Positions 6,355 through 6,928 of a stretch of 6,928 nt of DNA are shown here, piece by piece. The DNA is from Deltaproteobacteria bacterium (lineage in GTDB: Bacteria; Desulfobacterota; Desulfuromonadia; Geobacterales; Pseudopelobacteraceae): contig JAURXC010000295.1 of the NCBI GenBank assembly GCA_030654645.1, positions 1 to 6,928 of the forward strand, given 5' to 3'. How positions within the stretch are numbered: position 1 is the first letter of the stretch; each line of letters starts with the position of its first letter. The notes below the pieces were generated by a model. It was not told the origin of the DNA. It saw only the letters and a program-made list of their open reading frames with translations, and did no database searches. The position numbers and the translations under genes are program-made.

Positions 6355-6380
6355 TGAACAAGAGAGCAGTTGAGATGCAC

Positions 6381-6386
6381 GGGAGG
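6381..6386 (+). promoter_or_regulatory. Ribosome binding site deciding the start of the cation efflux gene
   Basis: GGGAGG lies 9 bases before the ATG at 6396. An in-frame ATG at 6375 would place this motif inside the coding region and has no comparable site of its own, so the later start is preferred. Confidence 0.6.
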
Positions 6387-6395
6387 CGCCCTCTG

Positions 6396-6928
6396 ATGTC
6401 GCACATTGACCAGAACATATCCCGGCGTTTGATTTTCGCCATTGTCTTGACCGCCGTCACGCTGATTGCGGAAGTTATCGGTGGTATCTGGTCCAACTCC
6501 CTGGCGCTGCTGTCCGATGCCGGGCATGTTTTCCTGGATCTGTTTGCCCTGATTCTATCCCTGGGCGCGATCAAGTTGGCGGCGCATCCTCCCGGAGAGC
6601 GCCATTCCTTCGGCCTGCATCGCGCCGAGGTACTGGCTTCGCTGGTCAACGGCTTGACCGTGCTGCTGATGGCGCTCGCTATCCTCTACGAAGGAAGCAA
6701 ACGCCTGGTTACTCCTGAGGAGGTACGGACGCTCCCGATGCTGATTGTCGCCGTTCTTGGATTGTTTGCCAACCTGCTGGCCGCCAAGGGGCTGCATGGC
6801 CATGCCCATGACGACTTGAATGTACGAAGCGCATTCCTGCATGTGCTTGGAGACGCGGCGGCCTCGCTTGGTGTTATATGCGGTGCGGTGCTGATGCGGT
6901 ACACCGGTTGGTACCAGGCCGATCCTCT
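6396..6928 (+). CDS. Cation diffusion facilitator (Zn2+-type) exporter, N-terminal part (3' partial)
   Basis: The frame is open to the window edge and gives 177 complete residues of a family usually near 300 aa. CDF proteins are inner-membrane metal/proton antiporters that export Zn2+, Co2+, Cd2+ or related ions from the cytoplasm. The sequence shows five membrane helices. TM2 carries S-D-A-G-H-V-F-L-D (H44 and D48) and TM5 carries H-V-L-G-D-A-A-A-S (H149 and D153). These two H-x3-D motifs form the intramembrane metal site of the zinc-transporting CzcD/ZnT branch, in contrast to the D-x3-D of iron/manganese types. A short histidine-containing loop G-L-H-G-H-A-H-D-D (132-140) precedes TM5. The loop H-S-F-G-L-H-R-A-E after TM2 is also typical. 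The C-terminal cytoplasmic domain lies outside the window. It is transcribed divergently from cheW and has no visible link to chemotaxis. Family sure; exact metal inferred. Confidence 0.93.
   Translation, partial: MSHIDQNISRRLIFAIVLTAVTLIAEVIGGIWSNSLALLSDAGHVFLDLFALILSLGAIKLAAHPPGERHSFGLHRAEVLASLVNGLTVLLMALAILYEGSKRLVTPEEVRTLPMLIVAVLGLFANLLAAKGLHGHAHDDLNVRSAFLHVLGDAAASLGVICGAVLMRYTGWYQADP

Larger units (their letters stand above)
6162..6395. other. Divergent intergenic spacer between cheW and the cation efflux gene
   Basis: This 234-base spacer is AT-rich in its middle part and holds the cheW ribosome site, a weak dyad and the long-spacer promoter candidate. On the minus strand there is a TATAAA-like box at about 6232-6237 but no matching -35 at 16-18 bases. 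No small open reading frame with a convincing start and ribosome site was seen. Confidence 0.6.

Noticed and set aside
6375..6395. Earlier ATG start for the cation efflux gene
   Set aside because: It is in frame, but the only good ribosome site (6381-6386) lies after it, and the added residues do not resemble the family N-terminus.

Overview
The window looks like a stretch of chromosome from a moderately GC-rich, Gram-negative bacterium with an outer membrane. It holds a periplasmic adaptor protein, a lipoprotein with an N-terminal lipobox, a four-helix-bundle chemoreceptor and a NapH-type iron-sulfur membrane protein. This mix, together with the style of the chemoreceptor, suggests a Geobacter-like member of the Desulfuromonadales. 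That assignment is an inference from family resemblance, not from a marker gene.

Layout from left to right. (1) Positions 2-2341, plus strand: a three-gene export operon. It comprises the 3' end of a HlyD/RND-type periplasmic adaptor, a four-helix FtsX/MacB/DevC-type permease and a MacB/LolD-type ATPase. The reading frames overlap by 4 and 8 bases, so the three are probably translationally coupled and build one adaptor-permease-ATPase (DevBCA-like) complex. (2) Positions 2375-3037, minus strand: a lipoprotein whose mature part resembles a DNRLRE/CBM96 beta-sandwich. (3) Positions 3038-3249: a divergent control region with a sigma70-like promoter on each strand and, between them, a 54-base nested palindrome that neither promoter transcribes. 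(4) Positions 3250-3939, plus strand: a solitary four-helix membrane protein with two cytoplasmic-type 4Fe-4S clusters, NapH/CcoG-like. (5) Positions 3955-3989: a perfect 15-bp hairpin that serves as intrinsic terminator for the leftward unit. (6) Positions 4014-6161, minus strand: cheW followed by a methyl-accepting chemotaxis protein, a compact chemosensory input module. (7) Positions 6162-6395: a second divergent spacer. (8) Positions 6396-6928, plus strand: the N-terminal half of a cation diffusion facilitator (Zn2+-type metal exporter), cut by the window end.

The genes fall into at least five independent transcription units, and nothing ties them into one pathway beyond a common theme of envelope transport and sensing. 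I found no mobile element, CRISPR array, tRNA or rRNA. The known-family genes look intact and ordinary. The least explained items are the nested palindrome in the 3038-3249 spacer, the orphan NapH-like protein driven by a near-consensus promoter, and the function of the DNRLRE-type lipoprotein.
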